Assembly (NCBI RefSeq): GCF_036226885.1
Contig: NZ_CP109027.1
Span: 3,658,001-3,722,000 of the forward strand
Direction of reading: 5' to 3'
Origin: Streptomyces sp. NBC_00663
GTDB lineage: Bacteria > Actinomycetota > Actinomycetes > Streptomycetales > Streptomycetaceae
DNA length: 64,000 nt
Position numbers and translations under genes: made by a program. Positions 23,796 to 32,488 of the stretch are shown here, piece after piece (within the stretch, counting starts at the first letter, position 1; every line of letters begins with the position of its first letter). A model generated the notes under the pieces. The model worked only from the letters and a program-made list of their open reading frames with translations. It was not told where the DNA came from and did not search any database.

Positions 23796-24617
23796 ATGCG
23801 TATCGAGGGCATGGGGAGAGGGGTCGCCGCGCTGCTGGTCGTGGCCGCCGTGGGCGGCTGCACCGTGCAGCCGGGGCAGGACGACGGGAAGAGTCGGTCG
23901 CCGGTGCGCATCGAGCTGCCCGACAGCGCCTCACCGACGCCGCGCGCCACCACCCCCTCCGCCACGCCGTCCACGAGTGCACCGGCCAAGGTGCTCTGGT
24001 CCCGCGGCGACACCGGCCGGGACATCCGTGAACTCCAGGCGCGGCTGCGGCAGGTCGCCTGGATCTTCGAGGGCCCGACGGGGACGTACGACGACGCTAC
24101 GGAGGAGGCCGTCAAGGGCTTCCAGGGCAAACGCGGGCTGCCGAGCACCGGCGAGACCGACTCCGTCACCTGGCAGCGGCTGCGGAGGATGACCCATGAG
24201 CCGGGCAAGTGGGAGCTGTATCTGATGGGCGGCCAGCCCGCCGACGCGCCGGACCCGCGCTGCATGACCGGGCGGGTGCTGTGCATCAGCAAGTCGAGCC
24301 GTACGTTGCGCTGGATGGTGGACGGCAGAACGCTGAAGACGCTGCCGGTGCGGTTCGGGTCCGATTACACCCCCACCCGCGAGGGCGTCTTCCACGTCTA
24401 CTGGAAGTCCCGCGACCACTACTCGACGCTCTACGACTCACCGATGCCGTACGCGATGTTCTTCAGCGGGGGCCAGGCCGTGCACTACTCGACGGACTTC
24501 GCGGCCCGTGGCTACGCGGGCGCCTCGCACGGCTGTGTGAACGTACGGGACCAGGCGGCGATCACGGAGCTCTTCGACGAGGTGCGCGACGGCGACAAGG
24601 TCGTCGTGCACTGGTGA
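23796..24617 (+). CDS. L,D-transpeptidase lipoprotein with peptidoglycan-binding domain
   Basis: The 273-residue product has a lipoprotein signal (VVAAVGGC, Cys near residue 22), a Ser/Pro/Thr linker, a PG_binding_1 domain ([36 protein letters not shown]) and a C-terminal YkuD catalytic domain with [23 protein letters not shown], in which the Cys of SHGCVN is the nucleophile. It should make or edit 3-3 peptidoglycan cross-links outside the membrane. The ATG at 23796 was chosen because it starts the signal peptide. It is divergent from the mutase gene; the 114-bp gap must hold both promoters. A strong terminator follows. Confidence 0.9.
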   Translation: MRIEGMGRGVAALLVVAAVGGCTVQPGQDDGKSRSPVRIELPDSASPTPRATTPSATPSTSAPAKVLWSRGDTGRDIRELQARLRQVAWIFEGPTGTYDDATEEAVKGFQGKRGLPSTGETDSVTWQRLRRMTHEPGKWELYLMGGQPADAPDPRCMTGRVLCISKSSRTLRWMVDGRTLKTLPVRFGSDYTPTREGVFHVYWKSRDHYSTLYDSPMPYAMFFSGGQAVHYSTDFAARGYAGASHGCVNVRDQAAITELFDEVRDGDKVVVHW

Positions 24618-24624
24618 GGTGTGG

Positions 24625-24663
24625 GGCGCGGGCGGGACCGGGGGAACGTGTCCCGCCCGCGCC
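24625..24663 (+). terminator. Strong hairpin after the L,D-transpeptidase
   Basis: A perfect 14-bp inverted repeat, GGCGCGGGCGGGAC (24625-24638) with 24650-24663 and an 11-nt loop, begins 8 nt after the stop codon. Confidence 0.8.
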
Positions 24664-24829
24664 GAATGCACGAGCCGTGGGTACGGGGGGAACCCCGGCT
24701 CTGTGCGACGGCCGATGACCAGTCGGCTCACTCAGTACTGCGCCACCGACTCCGAAAACGTCACACCCCCCGGGAGAAAAGTTCGCGGGCCCCGGTTCAG
24801 CGGGGTTCGGAGGGTCGGGTACGAAGGGC

Positions 24830-25930
24830 TCAGAGCGTCGAGTACGAGGGGCTCGGCGCCGGTTCCGGTGAGGTCGCCGCCTGCTTCGGCAGGAGCGGGG
24901 CGGCGGTGTCCGGCTCCGCGGTGGAGCGGCCCCCGTCCTCGTCGTGCCGGTTGCCACCACCGTTGCCACGACCGTTGCCGCCGCCTCCGGAACGTGAGTC
25001 GTGGCCGTCGTCGTGGCCGTCGTCGTCGCCCTTGCCCCGGCCGCCGTTGCCGTCCTGGTCCTTGCCGGCGCCGTCCCGGTCCTCGCCGGTGCCGGGCTGG
25101 GTGTCGGAACGGGTGCCGGCGGAGGTGCCCAGGACGCCCTGGCAGAACTTCCACACCCGGGTCGAACCGCCCGCCAGGCCTTCCAGGGCGCGGCGCCGGT
25201 CGCCGGACAGCTGCTTGCCGTCGCGCAGGTCACGGCAGGCCGAGGGTGCCTTGCTCCACCAGGAGCCGAACTTTCCGTCCTTCTCGTCCGTGCCGGTGCC
25301 CGGGGAGCCGCTCGCGCCGTCGCGGGCCGTGTCGCGTCCGCCGCCGGGGTTCGCGGAGGCACCGCTGGAACCGTCCGGCGTCGCCTCGCCCTCACCGGTG
25401 CCCTCGGGCGGCGACGGCGAGACGAGCGGGCGGTCCGAGGGCACGGCGGCCGAGACGGAGGCGTTGGGGCCGGGCTCGGCGTCGCCGAACGGGGTCGGCA
25501 GCAACCCGGCGCCGGCCGCGGCGGCCACTCCGCCAGCCAGGCCGAAGGCCAGCGCGGCGGCGAGCGCGAGGCGGACGGGGCGGGAACGGCGGGGGCGGGC
25601 CACAGGGGCGGTACGGCCGTGCCGTCCGCTGATCCGGACGAGGCCCACGTCGGCATGGGCGGCGGCCCTGTCCCCGTGGTCCGCGCGTGCCGGGCCCGCG
25701 GGGAGCGTGCCCCGGTCGGCGTGCGCCTTGCGGAAGGCGGCCAGGGCGGCTTCCTCGCCGGGCAGTTCGAGGGTGTCCGGCGGCGGGTCCTGGGACAGCG
25801 CGCCCAGGGTCTTGGCGAGCCGCTCGGCCTTGTCGCGGGCGGCGGGGTCGACAGCGTTGTCCAGTGAGTCGCCGCGCAGCAATCGCTCCGCCAGTTCGCG
25901 GTCGAGCCACTCGTCCTGCTTGTCGGCCAT
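24830..25930 (-). CDS. Membrane-anchored sigma partner, module 1
   Basis: The 366-residue protein is encoded directly after a sigma factor with a one-base overlap. It has a cytosolic N-terminal region of about 125 residues with GEEAALAAFRKAHADRG, one membrane segment (residues about 126-150, LALAAALAFGLAGGVAAAAGAG), and a long low-complexity Ser/Gly/Asp exterior containing an ordered patch, PSACRDLRDGKQLSG to VWKFCQGV. The paralogue at 26974 shares the arrangement and this two-cysteine patch. An anti-sigma or sensory role is inferred from position and topology; it lacks the HxxxCxxC zinc motif of ZAS anti-sigma factors. ATG 25930 preferred over the adjacent GTG. Confidence 0.75.
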   Translation of the reverse strand: MADKQDEWLDRELAERLLRGDSLDNAVDPAARDKAERLAKTLGALSQDPPPDTLELPGEEAALAAFRKAHADRGTLPAGPARADHGDRAAAHADVGLVRISGRHGRTAPVARPRRSRPVRLALAAALAFGLAGGVAAAAGAGLLPTPFGDAEPGPNASVSAAVPSDRPLVSPSPPEGTGEGEATPDGSSGASANPGGGRDTARDGASGSPGTGTDEKDGKFGSWWSKAPSACRDLRDGKQLSGDRRRALEGLAGGSTRVWKFCQGVLGTSAGTRSDTQPGTGEDRDGAGKDQDGNGGRGKGDDDGHDDGHDSRSGGGGNGRGNGGGNRHDEDGGRSTAEPDTAAPLLPKQAATSPEPAPSPSYSTL

Positions 25931-26619
25931 CACATGTCCTTCTGCGTCCGCGCACGCGTATGCGTCACACTCGCGGACGTCACCGCGCGGTCGGGCGGTT
26001 CTCGCTGGGGCGGCAGGGCGTCGAGGGCCTCGGCCGATTCCGGATCGGCGGTGCCGGCGGCCTCCGCGGTCTCGGCGCCCAGGAGTTCGGCGAGCCTCTT
26101 CAGCCCGCGGTGCGCGGCGGTGCGCACGGCTCCGGGCCGCTTGCCCAGCGTCTCCGCCGCGGACTTGGCGTCGAGGCCCACCACCACGCGCAGGACGACG
26201 GCCTCGGCCTGGTCCTGCGGAAGCCGGGCGATGAGGGAGAGGGTGCTGTCGGTGGCCAGGGCCTCGATGGCCTCGCCCGCGGTGTCGGACTCGGCGGCCT
26301 TCCCGGTCAGTTCCGTTTCGTCGCCGCCGATCGCGGGGCGGCGGCCGCGCATGCGTATGTGGTCCAGGGCGCGGTTGCGGGCGATCCGGGCGGCCCAGCC
26401 GCGGAAGCGGTCGGCGTCCCCGCTGAAGCGGTCCAGGTCGCGGGCGATCTGGAGCCAGGCCTCGGAGGTGACGTCCTCGGCGTCCGGATCGCCGACCAGC
26501 GTGCGGACGTATCCGAGCAGCCGCGGGTGCACGGCGCGGTACACAGTCCGGAACGCGGTCTCGTCCCCGTCCTGTGCCGCAAGCACGGCGGCGGTCAGCT
26601 CCGCGTCATCCCCCAGCAC
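25930..26619 (-). CDS. ECF-like sigma-70 family RNA polymerase sigma factor, module 1
   Basis: The 229-residue protein has region 2 (FRTVYRAVHPRLLGYVRTLVGDPDAEDVTSEAWLQIARDL, RFRGWAARIARNRALDHIRMR) and region 4 (LPQDQAEAVVLRVVVGLDAKSAAETLGKRPGAVRTAAHRGLKRL). It has an extra C-terminal tail of about 40 residues. The GTG at 26619 has GAGGAA 7 nt upstream and aligns with the start chosen for the paralogue at 28365. It is coupled to the membrane partner gene by a one-base overlap. Target promoters are unknown. Confidence 0.88.
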   Translation of the reverse strand: MLGDDAELTAAVLAAQDGDETAFRTVYRAVHPRLLGYVRTLVGDPDAEDVTSEAWLQIARDLDRFSGDADRFRGWAARIARNRALDHIRMRGRRPAIGGDETELTGKAAESDTAGEAIEALATDSTLSLIARLPQDQAEAVVLRVVVGLDAKSAAETLGKRPGAVRTAAHRGLKRLAELLGAETAEAAGTADPESAEALDALPPQREPPDRAVTSASVTHTRARTQKDM

Positions 26620-26973
26620 GCATGGTTCCTCGGTCGATGGTCGCGACCCCCCGGGGCCGCCTGCGATTGCGGTGGTTCCTCGCCTCCCGCTCGGCGCGAA
26701 AGGCACGTTACGACCTGAAACCGCTGCTCGTCCATGTCCGTACAAGATGCAACCACCTCGTGACGGGGTGGGCGGGACCCCGATCCGAGCCGGGTGTGAC
26801 AGAAAACGCACTCATGGCGCTGTAGGGAGTACGGGCCGCCGCGCGGCCCGTGCCGCGCGACGGCCGGGGCCTCTCCTGTGGGGGGTGGCGGCCCCGGCCG
26901 TCTCCGCGTGCCGCGGGCGCGAGGTGCGCAGGGCACAGCGAGGTCGCCGGGACCTGTTCCAGGATTCCCGTGG
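26620..26973. other. Intergenic region between the two sigma modules
   Basis: It contains two hairpins downstream of module 2 (26831-26851 and 26860-26901) and the upstream region of the module 1 sigma gene. I see no additional gene here. Confidence 0.5.
26860..26901 (-). terminator. Hairpin downstream of sigma module 2
   Basis: ACGGCCGGGGCC (26860-26871) pairs with 26890-26901. A second small stem, ACGGGCCG with CGGCCCGT (26831-26851), lies next to it. Together they probably end the module 2 transcript. Confidence 0.6.
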
Positions 26974-27741
26974 TTACTGCTTCTTCTTGCCCGTGGCCTT
27001 CTCGGGCTGCTTCCCGCTGTTGCCCGGCGCGTCCGTGGTCGGCGCCGCCGTGGCCGTGTCGCTCTTGCCGGAGCCGTTGCCCTTGCCCTTGCCCGGCGTG
27101 GTGTCCTGCTCGTCCTGCGCCAACTGCCGTGCGCAGTACGCCGCGACCTGGTCCTCGCCGCCGGCCGCCTCGATCAGCCGCTGCCAGGCCGCCGAGTCCA
27201 GGGCGTTGCCGCGGCCCTGAAGCTTCTCGTAGGAACGGCAGTGGGCCTCGGTGTCCTGGGCGGTGACCGGGCGGTCCGAGGGTGCGGAGGTACCGGTGTC
27301 CGGGGTGGCACCGGCCTGCTCGGAGGCGGTGCTGTGCGGCTGCCGGGCCGGGGTCGGGTCGGCGGAGTCGTGGGAGGCGGGGCCGGAGGTGCCGATCGCG
27401 GCGAACGCGACGCCGCCGATGGTCAGGCCGGCCACCAGCACGGACAGGGTGGTCTTCAGCGAGCGGCGCGCGCCCCGCCGCTCCCGGGGCCGCCAGTCGT
27501 CGCGGCGACGGGTGCGGGCGCGGTGGGCGCCGACATCCCGGGCGGCCCGGAACGCGGCGACGGCCCGCTGCTCGCCCTCGCCGGCGAAGGGGTGCGCCCG
27601 CATGGCGTCGGCCAGGAGCTTCTCCAGGCCGTCCGCGTCGCCCGGACCGGCCGCGCCGTTCGTGCCCTGCCGACCGGGGACGCCGGCACCTGGGTGCACA
27701 CGTCGGCGGCCTGGGACCCCGCCGTTCTGCCTTTCACCCAT
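26974..27741 (-). CDS. Membrane-anchored sigma partner, module 2
   Basis: The 255-residue protein mirrors the partner of module 1: a basic cytosolic N-terminal part with GEQRAVAAFRAARDVGAH and RARTRRRDDWRPRERR, a single membrane segment near residues 95-117 (TTLSVLVAGLTIGGVAFAAIG), and an exterior region with AHCRSYEKLQGRGNALD to AAGGEDQVAAYCARQL, ending in a Gly/Lys-rich tail. The outer patch has two Cys about 35 residues apart, as in the paralogue. It starts 33 nt after the sigma gene with AGGAA before the ATG. Sigma control by an outside or redox signal is an inference. Confidence 0.75.
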   Translation of the reverse strand: MGERQNGGVPGRRRVHPGAGVPGRQGTNGAAGPGDADGLEKLLADAMRAHPFAGEGEQRAVAAFRAARDVGAHRARTRRRDDWRPRERRGARRSLKTTLSVLVAGLTIGGVAFAAIGTSGPASHDSADPTPARQPHSTASEQAGATPDTGTSAPSDRPVTAQDTEAHCRSYEKLQGRGNALDSAAWQRLIEAAGGEDQVAAYCARQLAQDEQDTTPGKGKGNGSGKSDTATAAPTTDAPGNSGKQPEKATGKKKQ

Positions 27742-27774
27742 GTCCGTTCCTGTCTCTGTCCGGCCCGTCGTCGT

Positions 27775-28365
27775 TCACTTCGACTCCCCCAGCGTGCGAG
27801 GGTCGTCATCCGTCACACTGTCGACGCCCAGCTGCTGGGCGAGGCGCTTGAGCCCCCGGTACGCGGCGGTGCGCACCGCGCCGGGGCGTTTGCCGAGGAC
27901 GCGGGCGGCGGCGGGGCCGTCGAGGCCGACGACCACCCGCAGCAGCACGGCCTCGGCCTGGTCCCGCGGCAGCCCGCGGACCAGCTCCAGGGCGTACTCG
28001 GTGGAGAGCGACTCCAGCGCCTGGTCGTGGGTGCTGTGCGGGCCCGGCAGCTCCAGTACGTCCTGTTCGAGCGTCGCCGACCGGGGCCGTACCTTCTGCC
28101 GGCGCAGATGGTCCAGCGCCCGGTGCCGGGCGATCGTCGCCGACCAGCCGCGGAAGCCCGGCCCGTCGCCCTTGAACCGGCCGAGGTCGCGGGCGATCTC
28201 CAGCCAGGCGTCGGAGGCCACGTCCTCGGCGTCGTCGCCGACGATCCCGCGGAGGTAGCCGAGCAGCCCGGGCTGCACGATCCGGTACGCGACCGCGAAG
28301 GCGGCCTCGTCACCGTCCTGGGCCCGCGCGACAGCCGCGCCGAGCTCGACGTCGTACGCCTGCAC
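27775..28365 (-). CDS. ECF-like sigma-70 family RNA polymerase sigma factor, module 2
   Basis: The 196-residue sigma factor is a close paralogue of the one at 25930. Region 2 is FAVAYRIVQPGLLGYLRGIVG with EDVASDAWLEIARDL and GFRGWSATIARHRALDHLRRQ. Region 4 is LPRDQAEAVLLRVVVGLDGPAAARVLGKRPGAVRTAAYRGLKRL. The GTG at 28365 was chosen because the first eight residues then align without gaps with the paralogue; a TTG at 28392 is an alternative. It has a shorter C-terminal tail than its paralogue. Confidence 0.87.
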   Translation of the reverse strand: MQAYDVELGAAVARAQDGDEAAFAVAYRIVQPGLLGYLRGIVGDDAEDVASDAWLEIARDLGRFKGDGPGFRGWSATIARHRALDHLRRQKVRPRSATLEQDVLELPGPHSTHDQALESLSTEYALELVRGLPRDQAEAVLLRVVVGLDGPAAARVLGKRPGAVRTAAYRGLKRLAQQLGVDSVTDDDPRTLGESK

Positions 28366-28524
28366 GCGGCGGGGTTCGCCTCCTCGACCCAAGAACTGTC
28401 CTCGTTCATCACGTTTCGCGGCGATTTCGCACCGTCAGATGCGGTCGCCCTTGCGCAAGTCCTTCACGCTCAACAGCGCCGGGCCGCGCGGAAGTGTCAC
28501 TGCGTACCCCGGGGCACGCCCTTC

Positions 28525-28956
28525 TCAGGCCGCGGTCCGCCGCGCCCGCCCGTGCAGGGTCAGATAGAAGGTCTGGAGGGAGTCCTCGGGGCCGCCGGAC
28601 GCGAAGCGGTTGCGGACCTTGCCGAGCGGGTTCCAGACCCGGCCGTCGGGCATGCGGACCCCGACCTCCTGGCCGAAGTACGTGCGCTGCACCTCGTCGA
28701 GGTCGACCCACACCGCGCCCGCCCGGCGCACCAGCACCTCACCGACGTAGGCACCGAGGCCCGCCAGCGGCTCGCGCGCCCGGTCCTGGTCGGCGCCGCC
28801 CTTGCGCAGTCCGTCGATCAGGAAGTCGACGACCCGCAGGCTGGCCACCGAGTAGTCCAGCGGCAACCGGCCGCGCGCGGCGACCCGGGTCACGAACTCC
28901 GCGGCCTGTCCCCGCATCCCGCCCGCGCACGTGACGCGTTCGGCCTGCTTCCCCAT
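28525..28956 (-). CDS. Unknown protein, 143 aa, paralogue of the gene at 31970
   Basis: I do not recognise the family. Visible features are LPLDYSVASLRVVDFLIDGLR in the first half, GLGAYVGEVLVRRAGAVWVDL in the centre and VRMPDGRVWNPLGKVRNRF near the end. The gene at 31970 encodes the same three blocks, and the two paralogues flank the peptidoglycan amidase gene. There is no signal peptide or membrane segment. ATG 28956 is preferred because it has GGGGG just upstream; one 15 nt earlier is possible. It may be cotranscribed with the sigma factor 159 nt downstream. Confidence 0.75.
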   Translation of the reverse strand: MGKQAERVTCAGGMRGQAAEFVTRVAARGRLPLDYSVASLRVVDFLIDGLRKGGADQDRAREPLAGLGAYVGEVLVRRAGAVWVDLDEVQRTYFGQEVGVRMPDGRVWNPLGKVRNRFASGGPEDSLQTFYLTLHGRARRTAA

Positions 28957-29172
28957 GAGCCCCCACCCCATTCGCTCGGCTCTCCCGCTGTTCCAGCGGA
29001 TGCCGTCCCACGAACATCACGGGGCACGGACGTGGCGCTTCCCACAGAGGGAAACCACGGCGGCCGTACAACCTTTTGAGCCAGTGATGTTTGGCCAGAG
29101 CCATGCGCTGTGTGTATGTGCTGCCCAAGTGGCAGGTGATGCGATCGAGTTCATTTCACAGGGGTGGGGTAG

Positions 29173-31875
29173 TTGAGTCCTCGCAGGAGCCGTGCGTACA
29201 GACCGCTCAGTCTCAAGAGACGGGCCTGGCTGACCGCCGGGGCCGTCGTGCTGAGCGGCGCGGGCATCGTGACGTACGCCATGGCGGACCAGGGTGCGCG
29301 GTCCGACGGCAAGGCGGGCGGCCGCGAGCCCGCCGTCCACACGCTGAAGCTCCAGAGCGAGGGCGCGGGCCGCAGGGGCCTCGCCAAGCGCGGCACGGAG
29401 CGGTTCAGCGCGGTCCTGCTGACCTGGGACGACGCCGACGCCAAGGCCAAGGGCCGGCCCGAGGTGCGCACCCGGGACATGGAGACCGGCAAGTGGTCCG
29501 GCTGGCAGAAGCTGACCGTCGACCCCAGCCAGGCCGACGGTGCCGAGGGCGAGCGGGCGGCGCTGCGCGGCGGCACGGAGTCGCTGTGGACCGGCGCCTC
29601 GGACGGCGTCGAGGTGCGGGTCGTGAACGCCGACGGCACGGAGGCGGGCGGCCAGCCGGCCGGGATGGACGTCAAGCTGCTGGACCCGGGGACGGATCCC
29701 CGGGGCAGTGGCGTACCGGCGACGGAACCGGCGGCGTTCGTGGCGGAGACGACGACGCCGGAGGCCTCGCCGAGCGAGTCGGTGTCGCCGTCGGTCTCCG
29801 AATCGGTTTCCGAGTCCGTTTCCGCGTCGGTTTCCGAGTCGGCGTCCGCCTCGGTTTCGCCGGCCGACTCGCCGTCGCCCACGGAGACCGCCACCACCTC
29901 CCCCTCCCCCACACCCACCCCGACCTCCACCGTCCCGGCCCCGCGCCCCTCCACGGTCGTGAAGCCGCCGGTCATCACACAGGCGGAGTGGGGCGCGTCG
30001 ACGGACTACGACGGCACACCGGGCTACGGCACCGAGATCAAGGCCGCCGTCATCCACCACACCGGCATGGACAGCGACAACACGCTGTCCTGCGCCGACT
30101 CCCGGGCCCGGATGCGCTCCATCCAGCAGGAGCACTTCGCGCGCGGCTACTACGACATCGGCTACAACTTCGTCGTCGACAAGTGCGGCCAGATCTTCGA
30201 GGGCCGCAGCGGCGGCATGGACCTGCCGGTGATCGGCGCGCACGACATCGGGTTCAACACCAACACGGTCGGCATCTCGTACATCGGCAACTACGAGAGC
30301 GCCAAGCCCAGCAAGGCCGCGCTGGACGCCATCGCGCGGATCGTGGCGTGGAAGTTCGGCATGTACGGCATCGACCCCACCGGCAAGGTCACCCTGGTCT
30401 CCGGCAGTGACGCGGGCGTCGACGGCAACAAGGTCGCCAAGGGCAGCTCGATCACCCTGCCGCGCGTCTTCGGACACCGGGACACCAACGCCACCGCCTG
30501 CCCGGGCGCCAACCTCTACTCCAAGCTGTCGCGGATCGCGGCGCTCGCGAAGACACCGGGCATCTCGCACGCCCTCGCCACCAGCGACTACAACCGGGAC
30601 GGGGTGACCGACCTGGTCGCCGGAGTGCCGAAGGCGAACGCGGTGCGGATCGTGCCGGGCAGCGTCGACGGACCGGTGCCGGCGGCGAAGGTCTCCCTCA
30701 CCCAGAGCAGCCCCGGCGTGCCCGGTTCCTCCGAGTCCGGTGACGCCTTCGGTACGTCGAACGCGTGGGGCGACGTGAACGGCGACGGCTACGCCGACCT
30801 CGCGATCGGTGCCCCCGGCGAGGACGACACCAGCGGCAACGCCGACCGCGGCCAGGTCACGGTGATGTACGGCCCGGCCCTGAACACCGGCTTCTCGTAC
30901 ACCACTTCGGGCGTCACGGCGGCGGGCGCCAAGCTCGGCTCGACCGTCACCGTCGGCGACTTCGACGGCGACGGCAAGGCGGACGTGTTCGCGGCCGGCG
31001 CGGGCAAGGGCGGCAACTACAACGTCCGCCTCACCGGCGGCAAGACGACCTACGGCACCCTCACCACCGCCACCGGTTCCGTCGCCTACCTCGACGCCGC
31101 GACCGGCGACTTCAACCGGGACGGCTACGCGGACGTCGCCCTCAACTACCGCGACACCGGCGGCATCGGCCGCGTCGTCCGCTTCGCGGGCTCGGCGACG
31201 GGGCTGGCCAAGGCCGGCGTCATCTCGGTCAAGGGCGGCCGGTCCATCGCCGCCGGTGACGTCAACGGCAACGGCTACGACGACATCGTCATCGGCCAGC
31301 CGGTGGCGTCCGAGTCGGGCGGCAGGTCCGGCGGGCAGATCACGATGGTGCCGGGCACGTCGACGGGCTTCACGACGACCGGGATGACGACCATCCACCA
31401 GGACACCGCGTCCGTCCCCGGCGGCAACGAGTCCGGCGACGCCTTCGGCAGCTCCGTCTCGGTCGGCGACTACAACGCCGACGGCTACGCGGACGCGCTC
31501 GCGGGGGCGCCGGGCGAGGACCTGGTCCGCGACGGCGTGAACCGCACCAACGCGGGCAACGCGATCCTGGTGAAGGGCACGTCCGCCGGTCTCACCGGCA
31601 CGGGCTCGATCGCCGTCTCGCAGGACACCTCGTCCGTGCCCGGCTCCACGGAGACCGACGACCGCTTCGGCTCCGCGGTCTCCCTGTCCGACCTCTCCGG
31701 CTACGGCCGCGCCGACCTCACCTTCGGCGCCGACAACGAGGACGGCGGCGACGGCGTCCTCCTCCACCTCCCGAGCAACAGCACGGGCCTCGGCTACACG
31801 GAGGCGGCGATCTACAGCAAGACGACGCTGGCGACGCCGACGGACGCCCGACTGGGCCAGACGCTGACGCCGTAA
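29173..31875 (+). CDS. Secreted N-acetylmuramoyl-L-alanine amidase (PGRP) with FG-GAP repeats
   Basis: The 900-residue exported enzyme begins with a twin-basic signal sequence (RRAWLTAGAVVLSGAGIVTYA). An Ala/Gly-rich region and a Ser/Glu/Val linker (about 195-255) precede an Amidase_2/PGRP domain (about 265-460) with AAVIHHTGMDSDN, GYNFVVDKCGQIFEGR and FGHRDTNATACPG, in which two His and the Cys are the expected zinc ligands. The C-terminal half has five or six FG-GAP/VCBS repeats with calcium loops such as DVNGDGYADLAIGAPGED and DFNRDGYADVALN, predicted to form a beta-propeller. It cleaves the amide between MurNAc and the stem peptide. The start is a TTG after GGGGTGGGG. Confidence 0.88.
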   Translation: MSPRRSRAYRPLSLKRRAWLTAGAVVLSGAGIVTYAMADQGARSDGKAGGREPAVHTLKLQSEGAGRRGLAKRGTERFSAVLLTWDDADAKAKGRPEVRTRDMETGKWSGWQKLTVDPSQADGAEGERAALRGGTESLWTGASDGVEVRVVNADGTEAGGQPAGMDVKLLDPGTDPRGSGVPATEPAAFVAETTTPEASPSESVSPSVSESVSESVSASVSESASASVSPADSPSPTETATTSPSPTPTPTSTVPAPRPSTVVKPPVITQAEWGASTDYDGTPGYGTEIKAAVIHHTGMDSDNTLSCADSRARMRSIQQEHFARGYYDIGYNFVVDKCGQIFEGRSGGMDLPVIGAHDIGFNTNTVGISYIGNYESAKPSKAALDAIARIVAWKFGMYGIDPTGKVTLVSGSDAGVDGNKVAKGSSITLPRVFGHRDTNATACPGANLYSKLSRIAALAKTPGISHALATSDYNRDGVTDLVAGVPKANAVRIVPGSVDGPVPAAKVSLTQSSPGVPGSSESGDAFGTSNAWGDVNGDGYADLAIGAPGEDDTSGNADRGQVTVMYGPALNTGFSYTTSGVTAAGAKLGSTVTVGDFDGDGKADVFAAGAGKGGNYNVRLTGGKTTYGTLTTATGSVAYLDAATGDFNRDGYADVALNYRDTGGIGRVVRFAGSATGLAKAGVISVKGGRSIAAGDVNGNGYDDIVIGQPVASESGGRSGGQITMVPGTSTGFTTTGMTTIHQDTASVPGGNESGDAFGSSVSVGDYNADGYADALAGAPGEDLVRDGVNRTNAGNAILVKGTSAGLTGTGSIAVSQDTSSVPGSTETDDRFGSAVSLSDLSGYGRADLTFGADNEDGGDGVLLHLPSNSTGLGYTEAAIYSKTTLATPTDARLGQTLTP

Positions 31876-31887
31876 GCGCCCGAGGCG

Positions 31888-31925
31888 ACGGCCGGGATCC
31901 CACCACCGCGTGGGATCCCGGCCGT
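31888..31925. terminator. Strong hairpin after the amidase gene
   Basis: A perfect 16-bp inverted repeat (31888-31903 with 31910-31925) and a 6-nt loop start 12 nt past the stop. It also lies 45 nt past the stop of the convergent gene at 31970, so it can serve both directions. Confidence 0.85.
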
Positions 31926-31969
31926 TCCAAAGGTGTGGGGGGGACCCTTGCCGGTCCGCTTACGGCGTT

Positions 31970-32377
31970 CTACCGCCCTCGGTCCCCGCGGTGGCCCGAC
32001 CCGGTCGCGTCCCGGCACAGCAGCCGCAGCGACCCGTTCCCCGCGAAACACCGCCGCGCCTCGTCGAGCGGGTCCCAAAGCCGCCCGTCGGGCGTGCGTA
32101 TCCAGTGGTCGCCGCCGCTCGCCCACCACTCGGCGCCGGCCTGACGGACGATCACCTCACCGGCGTACGCCCCGAATCCGCGCAGCACCGTCTCGACGGC
32201 GGCGTACGGAGTCTCCTCGCGGCGCAGGTCGTCGATCATGCGGTCGACGCGCCACAGACTCTGTGCCGAGTAGTCGAGCCGCACGCGCGCGCCCTCGCGC
32301 ATGGTCGCCACCGCGTCCGCCGCCCACCGCACCGGCTTCGTCGCCGCCCCGGGCCTGGTTTCGTACTGTGTCGTCAC
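31970..32377 (-). CDS. Unknown protein, 135 aa, paralogue of the gene at 28525
   Basis: This shares with the 28525 product the blocks RLDYSAQSLWRVDRMIDDLRR, GFGAYAGEVIVRQAGAEW and IRTPDGRLWDPLDEARRCF. Function is unknown. The GTG at 32377 follows TTGAGGGT; start choice is uncertain because the site is very close. The C-terminus (GHRGDRGR) differs from the paralogue. Both lie next to, and point away from or toward, the amidase gene, so an envelope connection is possible but not shown. Confidence 0.7.
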   Translation of the reverse strand: MTTQYETRPGAATKPVRWAADAVATMREGARVRLDYSAQSLWRVDRMIDDLRREETPYAAVETVLRGFGAYAGEVIVRQAGAEWWASGGDHWIRTPDGRLWDPLDEARRCFAGNGSLRLLCRDATGSGHRGDRGR

Positions 32378-32488
32378 ACCCTCAAGAGCGTTTCGGACGT
32401 GGCGTTCGTCACCCGGGTCCGGACACCTCTCACATGTGTGTTCCGCCCGTGAGTGACGCTTCACGGTTCCCGTGCGCTCCAGTCACTG

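Noticed and set aside
24624..25656. Arg/Pro/Ser-rich frames opposite and alongside the sigma partner gene
   Set aside because: Low-complexity shadows of the Gly/Asp/Ser-rich partner protein.
29017..31767. 916-codon minus-strand open frame
   Set aside because: Antisense to the amidase; its repetitive character mirrors the FG-GAP and Ser-rich regions.
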